From an uncultured Erysipelotrichaceae bacterium (GTDB lineage: Bacteria; Bacillota_I; Bacilli_A; Erysipelotrichales; Erysipelotrichaceae), in contig CADABS010000001.1 of assembly GCA_902786245.1 (NCBI GenBank), forward strand, positions 62,001 to 126,000: a stretch of 64,000 nt of DNA. Direction: 5' to 3'. Both the position numbers and the translations under genes were made by a program. Of this stretch, positions 61,380 through 64,000 are shown in pieces. Every line of letters starts with the position of its first letter. The stretch's first letter is position 1. The notes below the pieces were generated by a model. That model was not told where the DNA came from. It saw only the letters and a list, made by a program, of their open reading frames with translations, and ran no database searches.

Positions 61380-61972
61380 TCAGGCTGCTGCCCGTCATGG
61401 GCAAGCCATGCGCATTCCGTCAGCTTCATATCGGTAAATACCGCGGTAAAGCTGGAATCCTCCGGGCTGCAGGCATAGATTCCGAAACGGATTTCCCCGC
61501 CGCCTTCATGCATATGGCAGATGCGCATCTGCGAATACTTGATGCCATCGGTCGAGCATTCGATGCAGTAGTCATCTTCCCGCCGGCTCAGCCGGTACCA
61601 CATCGTCTTTATATCCGCCGGAATTTCCGTCGTTGCCCAGTCCGAAAAGCCGTGGTTCGTCACGACCGATCCGAGATGCTGGAAAGAAGTATTCTCATAT
61701 TCGACCGATGCCTTGAGCCAGTTCTCCGCATCCAGATACATGACGATACCGCACTGATCAAAGCGGTGGTGGCTGCCGGAAAAATCCGTCCGGACGACAA
61801 AACTGAAATACTTCTCATCCGTCTTCATCTGCAGACACGGTGCGCTGTCATTGCGGAAATGGTAATACGTACGCTGCCAGAGGTCCGTATGCGGATCCGT
61901 TGTGATTTCGACCATGTCATCGGTGATGTGATATTTCTGCGGTTTTCTGGTCCATTTCATTTTTTCAATCAT
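61376..61972 (-). CDS. DUF1349 concanavalin-like protein
   Basis: A 198-residue beta-sandwich-type protein of DUF1349. Family features are TTDPHTDLWQRTYYHF, QCGIVMYLDAENWLKASVEYEN and the late EIRFGIYACSPEDSSFTAVF. Such lectin-like modules bind carbohydrates or act as lyases. There is no signal peptide. GAGGTAAGAGAA precedes the ATG. Confidence 0.88.
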   Translation of the reverse strand: MIEKMKWTRKPQKYHITDDMVEITTDPHTDLWQRTYYHFRNDSAPCLQMKTDEKYFSFVVRTDFSGSHHRFDQCGIVMYLDAENWLKASVEYENTSFQHLGSVVTNHGFSDWATTEIPADIKTMWYRLSRREDDYCIECSTDGIKYSQMRICHMHEGGGEIRFGIYACSPEDSSFTAVFTDMKLTECAWLAHDGQQPD

Positions 61973-61982
61973 TTCTCTTACC

Positions 61983-62651
61983 TCACTCCAGTACGACGAC
62001 TGCTTTGCTCAGATAGGACATATACATGCAATAGGCGATCAGCCCGAGTACGGACGAAGCCGATGCGATCACATCGACGGTATCTTCCGGTATCTTTATA
62101 AATGCAGGAAGTCCGTCCCCGCATGCCTTGCATACATTGGCAACAGCCGATACGGCAAACACCGCAATGCCCCGGTTTCTCATCTTCGGCTTATCGAGCG
62201 CATCCGTCAGTTTCGAGATGCCGAGCACCGTCATCAGGATCAATACGATATTCATCACCGGCTTGATGATCCGGATGATGTTCAGTGCCATATCCGCCCT
62301 GTCTTTGAAGATCGTCGAAAGCACGCTGCCGGCGATCTCCAGCAGCAGCGAGAATACCGCAAGAAACAGCGCAACCCGGAAGGATTCTTCATCATCCGAA
62401 GCCTGCTTGAGTCCGATGATTTCCAGAATCAGTCCGATGACCGGCAGGATCAGTGCCGCAATGCCCATGATCACCGCAGCCGTTGTCAGCGTCTCTACCG
62501 TTTCCTTGTCCGTGATGTATCCGTGTCCCGTGTCCTGCCCTACCAGCAGTGTAATGATCAGAAGCGCAACCGCCAGCACTGCGAACAATACCTTGAACAG
62601 CTGTGCGGCATGCAGTTTTCTGATGCCTCTGTATGCTTCTTCAAATTTCAT
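61983..62651 (-). CDS. Multi-pass membrane protein, unknown
   Basis: A 222-residue protein with about six hydrophobic helices (near 18-38, 54-81, 90-112, 127-147, 161-175 and 191-214) and short loops. I recognise no family. AAGGGG before ATG supports the start; the DUF1349 gene follows 10 bases later. Confidence 0.75.
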   Translation of the reverse strand: MKFEEAYRGIRKLHAAQLFKVLFAVLAVALLIITLLVGQDTGHGYITDKETVETLTTAAVIMGIAALILPVIGLILEIIGLKQASDDEESFRVALFLAVFSLLLEIAGSVLSTIFKDRADMALNIIRIIKPVMNIVLILMTVLGISKLTDALDKPKMRNRGIAVFAVSAVANVCKACGDGLPAFIKIPEDTVDVIASASSVLGLIAYCMYMSYLSKAVVVLE

Positions 62652-62697
62652 GTCCGTTTACCCCTTATCCTGTCAGACTGTATTCATGCACTGTTTC

Positions 62698-63903
62698 TCA
62701 GTATCTGCCGCCGTAATCGGCCTGCAGTCTCTTCTTCAGCGCAGCGATTTCATCTTTCTTCATTCCGATCCGTACAAGATAGTCCTCTGCCTGACCTGCA
62801 AGATCCGTATCCGCACCGATCTCATCGATGCCGAATGCCCTCTGCAGGGATTTCAGAATGTTTCTTTCCGCAGTCTTCGTATACTGCTCACTGCCTTCTT
62901 CAATATTGTAATAATCTGTGAAGGTTTTCATATAGTCATCGATGATTTCATCTTTGCCGGCACCCATCAGACATTCCAGAATGGCTGCCGCAAATCCGGT
63001 CCTGTCCTTTCCTTCTTTGCAATGCAGAAGATACGGTCCCTCATTGGCTGCAATGAACCGGAAGCCTTCCGCCAGTTTCTCTTCAAACTCAGCGGAGGAA
63101 AAATCAATATTCATATTCAGAGCGATGATCCGGCAGCCGGAATAATAGGATCCGGGATAATCCGCATAGGCTTTCATTCTTTCTTCCGTGTCTGTCATAT
63201 TGATGACCGTACCGATCAGCGCATTCATCATCGCCTCATCTGCCTGTCTGCTGCGGCCGAGCGAAGGATCGATCGGAGAAGAAGAACGGAACAGTGTTCC
63301 TTCCCCCATGCCCGCGGTTCTGATCTCCCGGAAGTTGGCGTATTCGGCATCGCTGAGATAGGCATAGTCTTCCCGTTTATTCGTCCGCACGCCGCCGGTC
63401 TGATGCATGGCATATTCTTCCGCATAGCCCTGCTTTTCCGCCATGGAAACAGTCACCGGCACCGATGCGTCAAAGCCTTCGCAGTATTCCCAGACATAGC
63501 CGGGTTCTGCATCCATACTGTGCTTTACGGCGATGCCCATGGTTTCGGCAAGGCTGCCGGTATTGATTGCCAGAACAACATACTCCCGGCCGCTGTTTTC
63601 ATCCGTGATCCAGGCACAGACCGGTTCGCCGCTGTCCGCATCGGTATATTGTACACCGACCGGCATTTCCATTTCTGCACTGCCGATGGTCACAAGCACA
63701 ACATCCGCCGGCTCATAACCGAGTGCACGCATCGCCTCCGCTCCCACCGAGAGAACGATATTTCCGTATTTCGAAATACTGTCTATTCCGGCTTCAAATA
63801 CCGGATATTCTTCCGTTTCTGTATCTTCCGGCTGCTTCTGCACCGCACAGCCGGTCAGCAGAAAGATCACTGCGATGATTCTGATGAGGTATTTTCTGTA
63901 CAT
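62698..63903 (-). CDS. Lipoprotein tyrosine phosphatase with SAM-HAT-C-like N-terminal domain
   Basis: A 401-residue exported lipoprotein. Lipobox LTGC gives Cys19. Residues 43-125 (KYGNIVLSVGAEAMRALG, then VLAINTGSLAETMG) resemble the C-terminal beta-barrel of SAM hydroxide adenosyltransferases. The phosphatase half (165-400) holds HCKEGKDRTG, with Cys295 and Arg301 as the P-loop of an Iphp-type tyrosine/dual phosphatase. It sits outside the membrane and may act on phosphoproteins, phosphoinositides or host signals. GGAGAA before ATG and a TATAAT near 63936 support expression. Confidence 0.82.
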   Translation of the reverse strand: MYRKYLIRIIAVIFLLTGCAVQKQPEDTETEEYPVFEAGIDSISKYGNIVLSVGAEAMRALGYEPADVVLVTIGSAEMEMPVGVQYTDADSGEPVCAWITDENSGREYVVLAINTGSLAETMGIAVKHSMDAEPGYVWEYCEGFDASVPVTVSMAEKQGYAEEYAMHQTGGVRTNKREDYAYLSDAEYANFREIRTAGMGEGTLFRSSSPIDPSLGRSRQADEAMMNALIGTVINMTDTEERMKAYADYPGSYYSGCRIIALNMNIDFSSAEFEEKLAEGFRFIAANEGPYLLHCKEGKDRTGFAAAILECLMGAGKDEIIDDYMKTFTDYYNIEEGSEQYTKTAERNILKSLQRAFGIDEIGADTDLAGQAEDYLVRIGMKKDEIAALKKRLQADYGGRY

Positions 63904-63935
63904 TCTGATGTTCTCCTGATTCAGACTTCCCCTTT

Positions 63936-63941
63936 ATTATA
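63936..63941 (-). promoter_or_regulatory. -10 element of the phosphatase gene
   Basis: TATAAT on the minus strand, 32 bases before the ATG. A GC-rich palindromic patch (CAGCC/GGCTG, about 63944-63958) occupies the spacer; the -35 is not evident. Nothing else is seen to the end of the window. Confidence 0.4.
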
Positions 63942-64000
63942 CACAGCCCGGCCGGCTGCGTATGCACAAGAAAACTAATGGCGTGTACGGGCCACCCGGC

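Overview
The window looks like chromosomal core DNA of a low-to-mid GC Bacillota, most likely class Erysipelotrichia (family inferred, not proven). The evidence is a T-box leader on valS, L27 with a cleavable N-terminal extension next to the Prp protease, EzrA beside the ThiI-type cysteine desulfurase and ThiI, RqcH, a DUF1846 protein, a UPF0158 protein, pyruvate phosphate dikinase, and many GPH/ABC carbohydrate genes. Most genes lie on the minus strand. There are no rRNA or tRNA genes, no CRISPR array, no insertion sequence and no phage.

Layout. 0.1-1.5 kb: an AT-richer pair, a secreted matrixin-like metalloprotease and a lipoprotein. 1.7-9.8 kb: PPDK with a lysine/alanine tail, a membrane-anchored alpha/beta hydrolase relative lacking two catalytic residues, T-box-controlled valS, an SH3b/3D-domain protein and a small membrane protein. 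9.9-14.5 kb: an SRAP protein, then rplU-prp-rpmA-obg-ruvA-ruvB behind a structured rplU leader. 14.5-22.1 kb: transglutaminase-like, GNAT and UPF0158 proteins, then ezrA-desulfurase-thiI, divergent from rpsD with two promoters and a long leader. 22.1-28.1 kb: a galactoside operon (TetR regulator, GH2 beta-galactosidase, GPH symporter, GH36 alpha-galactosidase) with a near-perfect cre site. 28.1-30.4 kb: two Cof-type HAD phosphatases and gmk. 30.4-37 kb: a translation-quality neighbourhood with rqcH, rluB, a ParB-like mini-protein, a GNAT/cysteine-peptidase-like fusion, a Nudix hydrolase and a TetM-like GTPase fused to a YacP/Rae1-type NYN endonuclease domain. 37-44 kb: pepF, a YjbR+EVE-like protein, a DUF1846 protein, tdk, pepT and a GNAT. 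43.9-49.3 kb: an OB-fold-like lipoprotein and a complete carbohydrate ABC importer. 49.3-54.3 kb: ElaA-like GNAT, RtcB ligase with a tiny basic protein encoded in its tail, an RHH/WYL-type regulator, a GNAT and a GT4 glycosyltransferase. 54.3-64 kb: GH1 6-phospho-beta-glucosidase, M20 amidohydrolase, nucleoid-associated protein, alpha/beta hydrolase, GH13 alpha-glucosidase, a frameshifted TauE/SafE permease, DUF1349, a membrane protein and a lipoprotein tyrosine phosphatase with a SAM-HAT-C-like N-terminal domain.

How the genes fit together. The sugar genes (GH36, GH2, GH1, GH13, GPH, ABC, PPDK) describe a host-associated fermenter of plant or host glycans. The information-processing genes concentrate on ribosome maturation and rescue. 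The most interesting candidate is the 832-residue fusion at 34438-36936. It joins a ribosomal-protection-type GTPase (binds the A site) to a domain related to Rae1, an A-site endoribonuclease, suggesting a single-chain factor that enters a stalled ribosome and cuts its mRNA. It has no Shine-Dalgarno sequence, and its -10 element abuts the pepF terminator. At least three other genes have a -10 box exactly six bases before ATG, suggesting leaderless mRNAs.
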